A stretch of 64,000 bases of DNA from an uncultured Christensenella sp. Its GTDB lineage: Bacteria > Bacillota > Clostridia > Christensenellales > Borkfalkiaceae. This document shows, piece after piece, positions 33,711-42,593 of this stretch. The stretch is from the NCBI GenBank assembly GCA_910578565.1, contig CAJTQF010000003.1, forward strand, positions 161,456 to 225,455, read 5' to 3'. The notes under the pieces were generated by a model. The model did not search any database. It was not told the DNA's origin and saw nothing but the letters and a program-made list of their open reading frames with translations. A program made the position numbers and the translations under genes. Every line of letters begins with the position of its first letter. Within the stretch, counting starts at the first letter, position 1.

Positions 33711-34673
33711 ATGAAAAGAATAGGCTTGCTTACCAGCGGCGGTGACGCTCCCGGAATGAACGCGTGTATCAGGGCGGTTGTGCGTACGGCTCTTTATTAC
33801 GGAATGGAAGTATACGGAGTCGAGCGCGGTTACCAGGGACTTATCGACGATGAAATGGTTTCGATGGAGATGCGTTCGGTTTCGGACATAGTTCAAAGGG
33901 GCGGTACAAAATTACGTACTGCCAGGTGTCTTGAAATGCTTACCAAAGCAGGACAGAAAAAAGCGGTTAAAACTTTGGAAGCAAGGGGCGTGGAAGGCCT
34001 TGTCGTAATCGGCGGCGACGGTTCGTTCCGCGGCGCAAAATGTTTGTCTGAAGAGTACGGTATTCCTACAATAGGTATTCCTGGCACAATAGACAATGAT
34101 CTCGAATATACTGATTATACGCTGGGGTTTGATACGGCTGTAAATACCTGTATCGACGTTATCAATAAATTGCGCGACACTATGACTTCGCATGAAAGAA
34201 TTTCCGTAGTGGAAGTTATGGGCAGACGTTGCGGTGATATTGCTCTTTATGCGGGTATTGCAAGCGGAGCTGAAATAATTGTCGTTCCAGAAGTTGTGTT
34301 TGATCTGGACGACGTGGTTATGCGGATTAACCGTTCGCGTGCGAACGGCAAACATTCTAATATTGTAGTAGTAGCGGAAGGCGTATGTACGGCGGATGAG
34401 TTTGCAAAGCAGTTGCAGTCCGTTACCACATATTCTGTCCGTCCCACCACGATTGGTCATATCCAGCGCGGCGGCTCGCCCTCAATGGCGGATAGAATGC
34501 TTGCGGCGCAGTTCGGCAATAAAGCTGTTCGTCTTTTGAACGAAGGCATAGGCAACAGAGTGGTTGGTATACGTAAAAACGAAATTATAGATATGGATAT
34601 TATCGAAGCAGTAAGTATGAAGAAAAAATTCAATTACGAGCTTTATGAAACCCTTCAAATGATTTCAATGTAA
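33711..34673 (+). CDS. pfkA: ATP-dependent 6-phosphofructokinase
   Basis: 320 residues. LTSGGDAPGMNACIRAVVR at the N-terminus, VVIGGDGSFRGA (the Gly of GGDGS points to ATP rather than pyrophosphate), PGTIDNDLEYTDYTLGFDTA with the catalytic Asp, and EVMGRRCGD for fructose-6-phosphate binding. The committed step of glycolysis. A ribosome binding site AGCGGAGG and a strong promoter make it an independent unit downstream of dnaE. Confidence 0.98.
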   Translation: MKRIGLLTSGGDAPGMNACIRAVVRTALYYGMEVYGVERGYQGLIDDEMVSMEMRSVSDIVQRGGTKLRTARCLEMLTKAGQKKAVKTLEARGVEGLVVIGGDGSFRGAKCLSEEYGIPTIGIPGTIDNDLEYTDYTLGFDTAVNTCIDVINKLRDTMTSHERISVVEVMGRRCGDIALYAGIASGAEIIVVPEVVFDLDDVVMRINRSRANGKHSNIVVVAEGVCTADEFAKQLQSVTTYSVRPTTIGHIQRGGSPSMADRMLAAQFGNKAVRLLNEGIGNRVVGIRKNEIIDMDIIEAVSMKKKFNYELYETLQMISM

Positions 34674-34679
34674 ACAATT

Positions 34680-34710
34680 AAGAACCGCTTTTATAAGCGG
34701 TTCTTTTATT
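34680..34710 (+). terminator. pfkA terminator
   Basis: A perfect 11-bp stem AAGAACCGCTT and complement, loop TTAT, then TTATTT. Confidence 0.92.
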
Positions 34711-34735
34711 TAGAACAAAAATTAAGGGATAGATT

Positions 34736-35659
34736 ATGATATTAACCGTATGTCCGAGTCCGTGTATTGACGTTAATATGGAAGTCGATACGTTAAGCGT
34801 TGGCAGACCAAATAAAATTATTAGTAAAAGTACTTTTTATACGGGCAAAGCTATTAATGTGGCGATCGGGCTTGCAAGACTTGAGTCGCGTGTTTTTGCG
34901 ACGGGTTTTATGTATGAAGAAAACAGCCGCCAGTTTGAACACGAACTGCATAGGGAAGGAGTCCCTTATAAATTTGTGTGGAATAAGGGCAGGGTGCGCG
35001 AAAATTATAAGATAATAGACAGAAAGTCTATGTTGACCGAAGTGAATGATATAAGTTCCGAAGTCCCTGCGTCGAAACAGGAAGAACTTATTGACATTGT
35101 TGGAAAACTTTCAGTTGACAGTGAAGCTATAGTTATTTCAGGCGGTCTTGCAAAAGGAATGAACGCCGACTTCTATTATAAGGTCTTAAAAGCCGTTCCT
35201 TCTTCGGTAAAAAAAATTGCGGATGGCGATGGCGAAAGGCTTTTACAGGCTTTAAAGTGCGGAGCGGATATAGTGAAACCTAATTTGGTTGAGTTGGAAA
35301 ACACTTTACAATGTGAAATAGCGTCAAAAAGCGATATGCTGGCGGCTTGCCGTAAAATTGTAGATAAAGGTGCAAAATATGTTCTTTTGTCTTTGGGTAA
35401 GCAGGGGGCGGTCATTACCGACGGCAATAAAAGTTATCACTGCAAGTCCGTGAACGTTGCAATGAACTCAACTATCGGCGCAGGAGACGGAATGGTTGCC
35501 GCGGCTACCCGTGCCCTTGTCAAAGGCGGCTCAATGCAGGATATTCTTCGTTGCGGGGTTGCCGGCGGCACTGCGGCGGTTACAACTCCGGATTGTATTT
35601 CTTTTACAAAAGAAAAATATCAGGAAATACTTTCCGCTTTAACTGTTGAAGAAATTTAA
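34736..35659 (+). CDS. PfkB-family sugar-phosphate kinase (1-phosphofructokinase/LacC-like) with altered motifs
   Basis: 307 residues. The start MILTVCPSPCIDVNMEVD is that of the 1-phosphofructokinase/tagatose-6-phosphate kinase group. Several signatures are changed: the sugar-binding GGKGxN loop reads YTGKAIN, the DxSG strand reads ADGDGERL, and the C-terminal GAGDS reads TIGAGDGMVAAA. The catalytic Asp of GAGD remains. Activity is probable but the substrate may differ. AAGGGAT precedes the ATG. It lies between pfkA and an unrelated hypothetical gene, fitting a role in sugar phosphate metabolism. Confidence 0.85.
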   Translation: MILTVCPSPCIDVNMEVDTLSVGRPNKIISKSTFYTGKAINVAIGLARLESRVFATGFMYEENSRQFEHELHREGVPYKFVWNKGRVRENYKIIDRKSMLTEVNDISSEVPASKQEELIDIVGKLSVDSEAIVISGGLAKGMNADFYYKVLKAVPSSVKKIADGDGERLLQALKCGADIVKPNLVELENTLQCEIASKSDMLAACRKIVDKGAKYVLLSLGKQGAVITDGNKSYHCKSVNVAMNSTIGAGDGMVAAATRALVKGGSMQDILRCGVAGGTAAVTTPDCISFTKEKYQEILSALTVEEI

Positions 35660-35668
35660 GTTTATTAC

Positions 35669-35697
35669 TTGAATTTTTCGTACTTATATTGTATAAT
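35669..35697 (+). promoter_or_regulatory. Promoter of the 35727 gene
   Basis: TTGAAT (35669-35674), 17-base spacer, TATAAT (35692-35697). Confidence 0.8.
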
Positions 35698-35726
35698 AGA
35701 TGGGAATTTAATCGGGAGTAAAATTT

Positions 35727-36386
35727 ATGTGGGATAATAACGCACCTTTGCAGTTGCTTAAAACAATGCCCAGCAGACTTAATCAGGAACATCTTGAAAA
35801 AATACAGATGCTCATCGACGCTGACAAATATAAAAACAGTATAATAAGCGGATTTGACCTTTGCGGGATTTTTGCGCCTTTTTGCCGCGGTTGTGACAGA
35901 ACAAGTATATATCCTTGCGCGGTTTCGTATATAAGAATGTTGCAGTCGGAAGGAATGAACATTGAAATTGACGCTTCGCCGTCATATTATTGCACGCCTA
36001 AACCCTATGCCCCGACAATTGAAGTACCGCAAACTAAACCGCGTATAAACAATTCTTCTTATGAGCAACGCGGCGTCAGAAATCCGGTAGATAACAAGTA
36101 CAGAGAAAATAGAACAAGAATACACAGGGAAATTAAAACCGAAATTGCGGTTGCAGATTCAGAACCGCAAATTCAGACAACTTATACCGAAGAAAAGCCT
36201 GTTGAGAAAAAGGTGGAAGTAAAACCCGAAAATCCCGTAGTGAAACAACCTGTTGTTTCGTCTTCTGCTGTAATATCTGAAGTTGTAGCGCCCAAAAAGC
36301 CCGAAAAGGTCGAGCGTTTTGAAGAAAAGCCTGTTGAAGACAAAAAATTGCGTATTGCGGTCGCAAGAAGAAAACTTAATTTTTAA
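35727..36386 (+). CDS. Hypothetical protein with Cys cluster and disordered tail
   Basis: 219 residues. The first 75 form a helical domain with five Cys in a short span (LCGIFAPFCRGCDRTSIYPC), suggesting a metal site or structural disulfides. From residue 85 on it is Pro/Lys/Glu/Val-rich and repetitive (KPVEKKVEVKPENPVV), evidently disordered, ending with a basic ARRKLNF. No signal peptide. No family is recognised. Start: CGGGAGTAAAATTTATG. Own promoter and terminator make it monocistronic. Confidence 0.7.
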   Translation: MWDNNAPLQLLKTMPSRLNQEHLEKIQMLIDADKYKNSIISGFDLCGIFAPFCRGCDRTSIYPCAVSYIRMLQSEGMNIEIDASPSYYCTPKPYAPTIEVPQTKPRINNSSYEQRGVRNPVDNKYRENRTRIHREIKTEIAVADSEPQIQTTYTEEKPVEKKVEVKPENPVVKQPVVSSSAVISEVVAPKKPEKVERFEEKPVEDKKLRIAVARRKLNF

Positions 36387-36397
36387 TTAAATTGTTT

Positions 36398-36431
36398 CGG
36401 CTGTGTGGATTTAAGTCCGCACAGCCGTTTT
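36398..36431 (+). terminator. Terminator after the 35727 gene
   Basis: The 12-bp stem CGGCTGTGTGGA/TCCGCACAGCCG (one mismatch), loop TTTAAG, then TTTTT. Confidence 0.9.
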
Positions 36432-36566
36432 TAAAATTGTTTATATTTAACCAAATTATTTAGTAAATAACAAAAATGGAACAAATTTAAAAACTGTAAA
36501 AAAATTGTTTACTATAAGTGCAATTAATTGATATAATTTTATCGATTAAAAATTATTTAATTAATC

Positions 36567-36595
36567 TGTTGAACAATTCACATATTATGAATTGT
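36567..36595 (+). promoter_or_regulatory. Inverted repeat in the adhE leader
   Basis: ACAATTCA-CATATTA-TGAATTGT (36573-36595) is a perfect 8-bp inverted repeat. The overlapping TGTTGAACAATTCACA resembles, with imperfect spacing, the TTGTGAA-N4-TTCACAA operator of the NADH sensor Rex that controls adhE in Clostridia. It lies downstream of a TATAAT (36533-36538). Confidence 0.45.
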
Positions 36596-36617
36596 AAAAG
36601 GAGTACAGGAGTAATCA

Positions 36618-39227
36618 ATGGAGTTTAAGTTTAATTACGGAATTTGTGACAGTGTTGAAAAGGTCGAGAGCGAAATTGCAAGAGTAAGAAACGCTCAGAA
36701 AATTTTCGCCACGTATACGCAGGAGCAGGTTGATAAAATTTTTCTTGCCTGTGCAACCGCGGCGAATAATGCACGCATATCGCTTGCAAAACTTGCTGTT
36801 GAAGAAACAGGTATGGGCGTGGTTGAAGATAAGGTTATTAAAAACCATTATGCGGCAGAATACATCTACAACAAGTATAAAAATGTTCAGACTTGCGGCG
36901 TAATAGAAAAGGATGAAGCGTACGGACTTAAAAAAATCGTTGAGCCCATAGGTATTATAGGAGCGGTAATTCCGACAACCAATCCTACGTCTACGGCAAT
37001 TTTTAAAACGTTGATTTGCCTTAAAACGCGTAACGGCTGTATAATAAGTCCGCATCCGCGTGCTAAAAATTCAACTATAGCCGCGGCAAAAATAATTTAT
37101 GAAGCCGCCGTGAAAGCGGGCGCGCCCGAAGGTATCATAAGCTGGGTAGACGTGCCTACATTAGAAATAAGCAATCTCTTAATGAAGGAAGTTGACACGA
37201 TTCTGGCAACCGGCGGACCCGGTATGGTCAAAGCCGCATATTCAAGCGGCAAACCTGCAATCGGCGTTGGTGCGGGAAATACTCCGGCTGTGATTGATGA
37301 AAGCGCGGATATTCTGCTTGCAGTAAGCTCTGTAATTCATTCAAAGACCTTTGATAACGGTATGATTTGCGCGTCTGAGCAGTCAGTAATTGTCGATAGC
37401 AAAATTTATAACAAAGTAAAGAAAGAGTTTCAGGTTCGCGGTTGTTACTTCCTGAGCGAAGAAGAATGCGAAAAAGTAAGAAAAACTATTATAATAAACG
37501 GATCTCTCAATGCTAAAATAGTCGGTCAATCGGCATATAAAATTGCCGCGCTCGCGGGCTTTGAAGTTCCGCAAACTACAAAAATTTTAATTGGTGAAGT
37601 TGAATCTGTCGACATCTCCGAAGAGTTTGCGCATGAAAAACTTTCTCCCGTGCTTGCAATGTATCGCGCCGATAACTTTGCCGACGCACTCAACAAGGCG
37701 GAAAAACTTGTAAATGATGGCGGTATCGGACATACTTCTTCGTTGTATGTAAACGTGACGACGGGACAGGACAAAATTACCGAGTTTTCCGAGAGAATGA
37801 AAACTTGCCGTATTCTTGTAAATACTCCTTCGTCGCAGGGCGGTATAGGCGATTTGTATAACTTTAAACTCGCGCCGTCGCTTACCCTTGGCTGCGGAAG
37901 CTGGGGCGGAAACTCTGTTTCTGAAAACGTTGGTATCAATCATTTGTTAAATATAAAAACCGTTGCGGAAAGGAGAGAAAATATGCTGTGGTTCAGAGCG
38001 CCCCAAAAAGTTTATTTAAAGAAAGGTTGTTTGCCCGTAGCGCTTGACGAGCTGAAAGATTATTTCGGTAAAAAGAGAGCGTTTATCGTTACCGATAATT
38101 TCTTGTATCAGAGCGGATTTACAAAGCATATAACCGATAAACTGGACGAAATCGGCATTTCGCACAGTACTTTCTTTGACGTAGAACCCGACCCTACGCT
38201 TGCTTGCGCGCTTGAAGGCGCTAAACAAATGAATGCTTTTAAGCCTGATACAATAATTGCGCTGGGTGGCGGAAGTGCTATGGACGCAGCAAAAATTATG
38301 TGGGTTATGTATGAACATCCCGAAGCCGATTTCATGGATATGGCTATGCGGTTTATCGATATAAGAAAGAGAGTTTATACGTTCCCCAAAATGGGCGAAA
38401 AGGCTTACTTTATTGCAATTCCCACTTCGGCAGGCACAGGTTCGGAAGTTACTCCTTTCGCGGTTATCACCGATGAAAAAACGGGAGTTAAATATCCGCT
38501 TGCAGATTACGAACTTATGCCTAATATGGCTATCGTCGATACTGATTTGCATATGTCTGCTCCCAAGGGGCTTACTGCGGCATCGGGTATAGACGCTGTT
38601 ACCCACGCTCTGGAAGCATATGTTTCCATGCTGGCAACGGACTATACCGACGGGCTTGCTATACAGGCGCTTAAAGTAATATTCAAATATCTGCCGTCTG
38701 CTTACGAAAACGGTCAGACCGACGTTGAAGCAAGGGAAAAGATGGCGAATGCCGCGACTATGGCTGGGATGGCATTTGCGAACGCTTTCCTTGGCGTATG
38801 CCACAGTATGGCGCATAAACTCGGTGCTTTCCATCATTTGCCGCACGGAGTTGCAAATGCTCTTATAATTGATGAAGTCATAAAATTCAATTCATCCGAA
38901 ACTCCGGCAAAAATGGGAACGTTCAGTCAATATGACCATCCTAAAACCAAGCATAGATATGCCGAGATTGCAGAAGCGTTGGGTATAGATGGCAAAAATG
39001 ATGACGAAAAGGTTAAAAATCTGATTAAAGCCATAGATGAACTGAAAGTTAAAATAGGTATTAAAAAGACTATTAAGGATTACGGCATAGACGAAAAAGA
39101 TTTTCTTGACCGCCTTGACGAAATGGTAGAACAGGCTTTTGACGACCAGTGTACAGGCGCAAATCCCAGATATCCGTTAATGAGCGAAATAAAGCAGATG
39201 TATCTCAATGCCTACTACGGTAAATAA
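36618..39227 (+). CDS. adhE: Bifunctional acetaldehyde-CoA / alcohol dehydrogenase
   Basis: 869 residues, the standard size. The N-terminal aldehyde dehydrogenase half (to about 440) has the catalytic Cys in NGMICASEQSV near residue 251 and a Gly-rich NAD loop. The C-terminal iron-dependent alcohol dehydrogenase has GGGSAMDAAKIMW and metal-binding Asp/His residues in GIDAVTHALEAYVS, CHSMAHKLGAFHHLPHG. It turns acetyl-CoA into ethanol with two NADH and assembles into spirosomes in other species. RBS AGGAGT/CAGGAG. The next gene follows after 14 bases. Confidence 0.98.
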   Translation: MEFKFNYGICDSVEKVESEIARVRNAQKIFATYTQEQVDKIFLACATAANNARISLAKLAVEETGMGVVEDKVIKNHYAAEYIYNKYKNVQTCGVIEKDEAYGLKKIVEPIGIIGAVIPTTNPTSTAIFKTLICLKTRNGCIISPHPRAKNSTIAAAKIIYEAAVKAGAPEGIISWVDVPTLEISNLLMKEVDTILATGGPGMVKAAYSSGKPAIGVGAGNTPAVIDESADILLAVSSVIHSKTFDNGMICASEQSVIVDSKIYNKVKKEFQVRGCYFLSEEECEKVRKTIIINGSLNAKIVGQSAYKIAALAGFEVPQTTKILIGEVESVDISEEFAHEKLSPVLAMYRADNFADALNKAEKLVNDGGIGHTSSLYVNVTTGQDKITEFSERMKTCRILVNTPSSQGGIGDLYNFKLAPSLTLGCGSWGGNSVSENVGINHLLNIKTVAERRENMLWFRAPQKVYLKKGCLPVALDELKDYFGKKRAFIVTDNFLYQSGFTKHITDKLDEIGISHSTFFDVEPDPTLACALEGAKQMNAFKPDTIIALGGGSAMDAAKIMWVMYEHPEADFMDMAMRFIDIRKRVYTFPKMGEKAYFIAIPTSAGTGSEVTPFAVITDEKTGVKYPLADYELMPNMAIVDTDLHMSAPKGLTAASGIDAVTHALEAYVSMLATDYTDGLAIQALKVIFKYLPSAYENGQTDVEAREKMANAATMAGMAFANAFLGVCHSMAHKLGAFHHLPHGVANALIIDEVIKFNSSETPAKMGTFSQYDHPKTKHRYAEIAEALGIDGKNDDEKVKNLIKAIDELKVKIGIKKTIKDYGIDEKDFLDRLDEMVEQAFDDQCTGANPRYPLMSEIKQMYLNAYYGK

Positions 39228-39241
39228 TAAGGAGAAAAATT

Positions 39242-39994
39242 ATGAACGGTAAAAAAATATTTTCAAGAGAAGATAAGGAAATTTACAGGGACGGCGGCAA
39301 ACTTATAAAAGTTTTCGGCGAGCATTACTCAAAATCCGATATTCTGAACGAAGCGTTAAATCATGCAAGAGTTGAAGAAACGGACTTGAATATTTCAAAG
39401 TTGCAGGCGGTTCACGTTGTTGACGGCAGGTGGGCGATTGTTCTTGATTACGTCGAAGGTAAAACGTTGCAACAGCTTTTAGACGAACATCCCGAAAAAG
39501 AAGACGAGTATTTAAATCTTTTCGTCGATTTGCAGCGTACGGTAATGGCAAGAAGAGTCCCGCTTTTAAACAAGTTAAAGGATAAATTGCAGGCGAGAAT
39601 TTCAGCAACTTCGGAGACGCTTGACGCAACTATCCGTTATGAACTTCATACTCGGCTTGATTCAATGCCTAAACATACCAATCTCTGCCACGGCGATTTT
39701 AACCCTACAAACGTTATTATTACAGCAGACGGAACACCTTATATTATCGACTGGGCGCATGCGTCGCAAGGCAATTCTTCTGCGGACGTGGCAACAAGCT
39801 ATTTGCTTTTTTATCTTGCAGGTAAGAGCGAATTTGCGGATAAGTACTTAAAACTTTACTGTAAAAAAAGCGACACGGCTTTGCAATACGTTCAACGCTG
39901 GATTCCCATTGTTGCGGCGGCAAGGCTTTCAAAGGCAAAGCCCGAAGAAGCGGAACTTTTGCAGCGTTGGGTGGACGTAGTCGATTACGAGTAA
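39242..39994 (+). CDS. Aminoglycoside/choline-kinase-like phosphotransferase
   Basis: 250 residues, protein-kinase-like fold of the APH family. The catalytic loop reads LCHGDFNPTNVII (HGDFNPxN) and the metal-binding motif reads YIIDWAHASQG (the IDW equivalent of DFG). The N-terminal lobe is short. Such genes are common in Clostridia and usually act on small metabolites. Resistance is not implied. AAGGAG before the ATG and a 14-base gap to adhE place it in that operon. Terminator follows. Confidence 0.88.
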   Translation: MNGKKIFSREDKEIYRDGGKLIKVFGEHYSKSDILNEALNHARVEETDLNISKLQAVHVVDGRWAIVLDYVEGKTLQQLLDEHPEKEDEYLNLFVDLQRTVMARRVPLLNKLKDKLQARISATSETLDATIRYELHTRLDSMPKHTNLCHGDFNPTNVIITADGTPYIIDWAHASQGNSSADVATSYLLFYLAGKSEFADKYLKLYCKKSDTALQYVQRWIPIVAAARLSKAKPEEAELLQRWVDVVDYE

Positions 39995-40007
39995 ACTGAA
40001 TCTAATT

Positions 40008-40040
40008 AATAAGACTTGCGTTTAAGCAAGTCTTATTTTA
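40008..40040 (+). terminator. Terminator of the adhE operon
   Basis: The 12-bp stem AATAAGACTTGC/GCAAGTCTTATT, then TTATTG. Confidence 0.9.
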
Positions 40041-40068
40041 TTGCAATTTTAATAAATTTAAGTATAAT
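40041..40068 (+). promoter_or_regulatory. nfnAB promoter
   Basis: TTGCAA (40041-40046), 16-base spacer, TATAAT (40063-40068), ending 8 bases before the ATG at 40077. No Shine-Dalgarno is present, so the mRNA is predicted to be leaderless. Confidence 0.7.
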
Positions 40069-40076
40069 TGAAGTTA

Positions 40077-41168
40077 ATGGAAAAGAAAGAGTGTTTTGTC
40101 GCTGTTGATTTTGAAGACGACGATAACGTAAAAGGTTATTTATATTGGTATTTGTGCAAATTTGCAAACGTTGAAGCGGGTGATAAAGTTGTCGCACCTT
40201 TGGGAAGACACAACAACTTGCAGCAGGGCGTCGTAAAGCAAATTTTATTTGCTTATGAAGAAGACGCGCCTTTTCCCGTTCAGTACATAAAAAATATAAG
40301 AAATCTTATTAAAACCGACAGCGCAAATTTATACAGAATTATAAAAAAGCGCGAGCTGAATTCAACCGTTACTATGATGGATATTTATGCGCCGCTTGTT
40401 GCAAAAAAAGCAGAAGCAGGGCAGTTTATAATTTTGCGGGTTGATGACGACGGGGAAAGAATTCCGCTTACAGTTGCGGGGTTTGACAGAAAAGCAGGTA
40501 CTGTAAAAATTATATTTCAGGTTGTTGGCGGAACGACTATGCGCTTAAATGTTAAGCGCGAAGGTGAATATATTGCGGATTTTGTCGGTCCCTTAGGTTG
40601 CGCAACAAAGACGGAAGGGCTGAAAAAAGTTTGCATTGTCGGCGGCGGCGTAGGCTGCGCGATCGCTTTGCCTGTCGCGCAAAAGCTACATGAAAAGGGC
40701 GCCGAAGTACATTCTATTATAGGATTCCGCAGTAAAGAAATGCTTATTCTCGAAGACGAATTTAAAGCATGTTCAAATAAATTGACGATTGTAACGGACG
40801 ATGGAAGTTACGGAAATAAAGGTGTTGTTACCCAGCCGTTAAAGGAACTAATAGAAAAGGGCGAAAGGTACGACGAAGTTATAGCCATAGGTCCGCTCAT
40901 TATGATGAAATTTGTAGTTGCGACAACTAAACCTTTCGGCATTCCGACAACAGTATCTATGAATCCTATTATGATTGATGGTACGGGTATGTGTGGCGGT
41001 TGTAGATTGACCGTAGGCGGAAAAACAAAATTTGCCTGCGTTGACGGTCCTGATTTTGACGGCTTTGAAGTGGATTTTGACGAAGCTATGGCGCGTTCAA
41101 ATATGTATTCTGAATTCGAACAGAAAGAGAGAGAACACTGCAATCTGTTTAAAAAGGAGATTGTATAA
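40077..41168 (+). CDS. nfnA: NADH-dependent ferredoxin:NADP+ oxidoreductase small subunit (NfnA), with extra N-terminal domain
   Basis: 363 residues, about 85 longer than usual. From residue about 95 the protein is a ferredoxin-reductase-like FAD/NAD module (IPLTVAGFD, VGPLGCATK, CIVGGGVGCAIALPVAQKL) with the [2Fe-2S] site of NfnA, one Asp and three Cys, in GTGMCGGCRLTVGG...FACVDGPDFDG. The first 80 residues instead resemble the 3'-binding domain of PriA: VAVDF, GYLYWY, GDKVVAPLGRHNNLQQGVV. Start is the ATG at 40077, because the in-frame TTG at 40068 overlaps the -10 box. It ends overlapping nfnB by one base (TAATG). With NfnB it balances NADH, NADPH and ferredoxin pools. Confidence 0.92.
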   Translation: MEKKECFVAVDFEDDDNVKGYLYWYLCKFANVEAGDKVVAPLGRHNNLQQGVVKQILFAYEEDAPFPVQYIKNIRNLIKTDSANLYRIIKKRELNSTVTMMDIYAPLVAKKAEAGQFIILRVDDDGERIPLTVAGFDRKAGTVKIIFQVVGGTTMRLNVKREGEYIADFVGPLGCATKTEGLKKVCIVGGGVGCAIALPVAQKLHEKGAEVHSIIGFRSKEMLILEDEFKACSNKLTIVTDDGSYGNKGVVTQPLKELIEKGERYDEVIAIGPLIMMKFVVATTKPFGIPTTVSMNPIMIDGTGMCGGCRLTVGGKTKFACVDGPDFDGFEVDFDEAMARSNMYSEFEQKEREHCNLFKKEIV

Positions 41169-42586
41169 TGCCTGTTCAACTCAAAAAATATTCTATGCCT
41201 GTACAGGACGCAACGCTTCGCGCCCGTAATTTTGACGAGGTGGCGAAAGGCTATTCAATTGAAATTGCTATAAAAGAAGCCCAGCGGTGCCTGAATTGTA
41301 AAAACAACCCGTGCGTAGACGGCTGTCCCGTAAACGTTCGTATTCCCGAGTTTATTTCCAAAATTGTTGACAAAGATTTTGACGGAGCATACTCGGTAAT
41401 TTCGCAAAGTTCGTCTTTGCCTGCTGTTTGCGGAAGAGTTTGCCCGCAGGAAACCCAGTGCGAAAGCAAGTGTACGCTTGGCGTTAAATTCGAGCCTGTA
41501 GCAATCGGAAGACTTGAAAGATTCGTGGCTGATTTTCATAATTCAAAATGCGAAGAAAATCAGGTTAAAACTCAAACCAACGGTCATAGAGTTGCCGTAG
41601 TCGGGTCGGGACCTTCGGGGCTTGCCTGTGCCGGAGATTTGGCTAAAAAAGGCTATAAAGTGACGGTTTTTGAAGCGTTACATACCGCGGGCGGCGTACT
41701 TGTTTACGGAATACCGGAATTCAGACTTCCAAAGAAAATAGTAGAAAAAGAAGTAAACGAGTTAAAAAAATACGGCGTTGAAATAATAACTAACGTCGTA
41801 ATAGGAAAAACCGTAACTGTGGACGAACTGTTTGAAGAAGGGTATGAAGCTGTATTTGTTGGTTCGGGTGCGGGACTTCCGCGGTTTATGGGTATACGCG
41901 GCGAAAGCCTTAAAGGGGTATACTCTGCAAATGAATTTTTAACACGTGCCAATCTTATGAATGCTTATGACGGTAAGTCTCATACTCCGATAATGCGTGC
42001 AAAAAAGGTTGCCGTGGTCGGCGGCGGTAACGTTGCAATGGATGCGGCGCGTACGGCTTTAAGACTTGGCTCTGAAAGGGTGTATATAATTTACCGCCGT
42101 TCAATGGAAGAACTTCCTGCACGAAAAGAAGAAGTGGAACACGCGCAGGAAGAAGGCATTAAGTTTGAAATTTTAAGAAATCCCGTTGAAGTTTTAGGGT
42201 TCAACAACGAGAAGAATAACCGCGATCCCCGTAACGGATTTGTTTCAGGGTTAAAAGTCATAAAGTGCGAACTTGGCGAACCCGACGAAAGGGGTAGGCG
42301 CAGTCCTGTTCCGGTTCCCGACAGCGAATACGTTATTGACGTGGATTGCGTTATTATGGCAATAGGAACAAGTCCGAATCCGCTTATTAAAAACACTACG
42401 GCAGGACTTGCAGTCAACAGACACGGCGGCATTATCGTTGAAGAAAGTACCGGTAAAACCACAAAAGAAGGCGTATTTGCAGGCGGTGACGCAGTAACTG
42501 GTGCGGCAACCGTAATTCTTGCAATGGGTGCAGGAAAAACAGCTGCCAAAGCGATAGACGAATATCTTTCAAAAAAGGAAGTATAA
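41168..42586 (+). CDS. nfnB: NADPH-dependent ferredoxin oxidoreductase large subunit (NfnB; GltD-like)
   Basis: 472 residues. The N-terminal iron-sulfur region has CLNCKNNPCVDGCPVNVRIP and CGRVCPQETQCESKCTLG. An FAD Rossmann motif follows (VAVVGSGPSGLACAGDLAKK), then the NADPH site (VAVVGGGNVAMDAARTALRLG) and the C-terminal FAD-closing GVFAGGDAVTGAATVILAMG. This is the glutamate synthase small-subunit fold, but paired with NfnA and without a GltB large subunit it is best called NfnB, the bifurcating partner. Coupled through TAATG. Confidence 0.95.
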   Translation: MPVQLKKYSMPVQDATLRARNFDEVAKGYSIEIAIKEAQRCLNCKNNPCVDGCPVNVRIPEFISKIVDKDFDGAYSVISQSSSLPAVCGRVCPQETQCESKCTLGVKFEPVAIGRLERFVADFHNSKCEENQVKTQTNGHRVAVVGSGPSGLACAGDLAKKGYKVTVFEALHTAGGVLVYGIPEFRLPKKIVEKEVNELKKYGVEIITNVVIGKTVTVDELFEEGYEAVFVGSGAGLPRFMGIRGESLKGVYSANEFLTRANLMNAYDGKSHTPIMRAKKVAVVGGGNVAMDAARTALRLGSERVYIIYRRSMEELPARKEEVEHAQEEGIKFEILRNPVEVLGFNNEKNNRDPRNGFVSGLKVIKCELGEPDERGRRSPVPVPDSEYVIDVDCVIMAIGTSPNPLIKNTTAGLAVNRHGGIIVEESTGKTTKEGVFAGGDAVTGAATVILAMGAGKTAAKAIDEYLSKKEV

Positions 42587-42593
42587 TGTATTT

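Noticed and set aside
36540..36617. A firm Rex operator at adhE
   Set aside because: The half-sites are recognisable but their spacing is off by one, so it is only listed as an inverted repeat with Rex-like resemblance.
39242..39994. Aminoglycoside resistance gene
   Set aside because: Only the general APH-fold motifs are present. The gene sits behind adhE and lacks features of known resistance enzymes.
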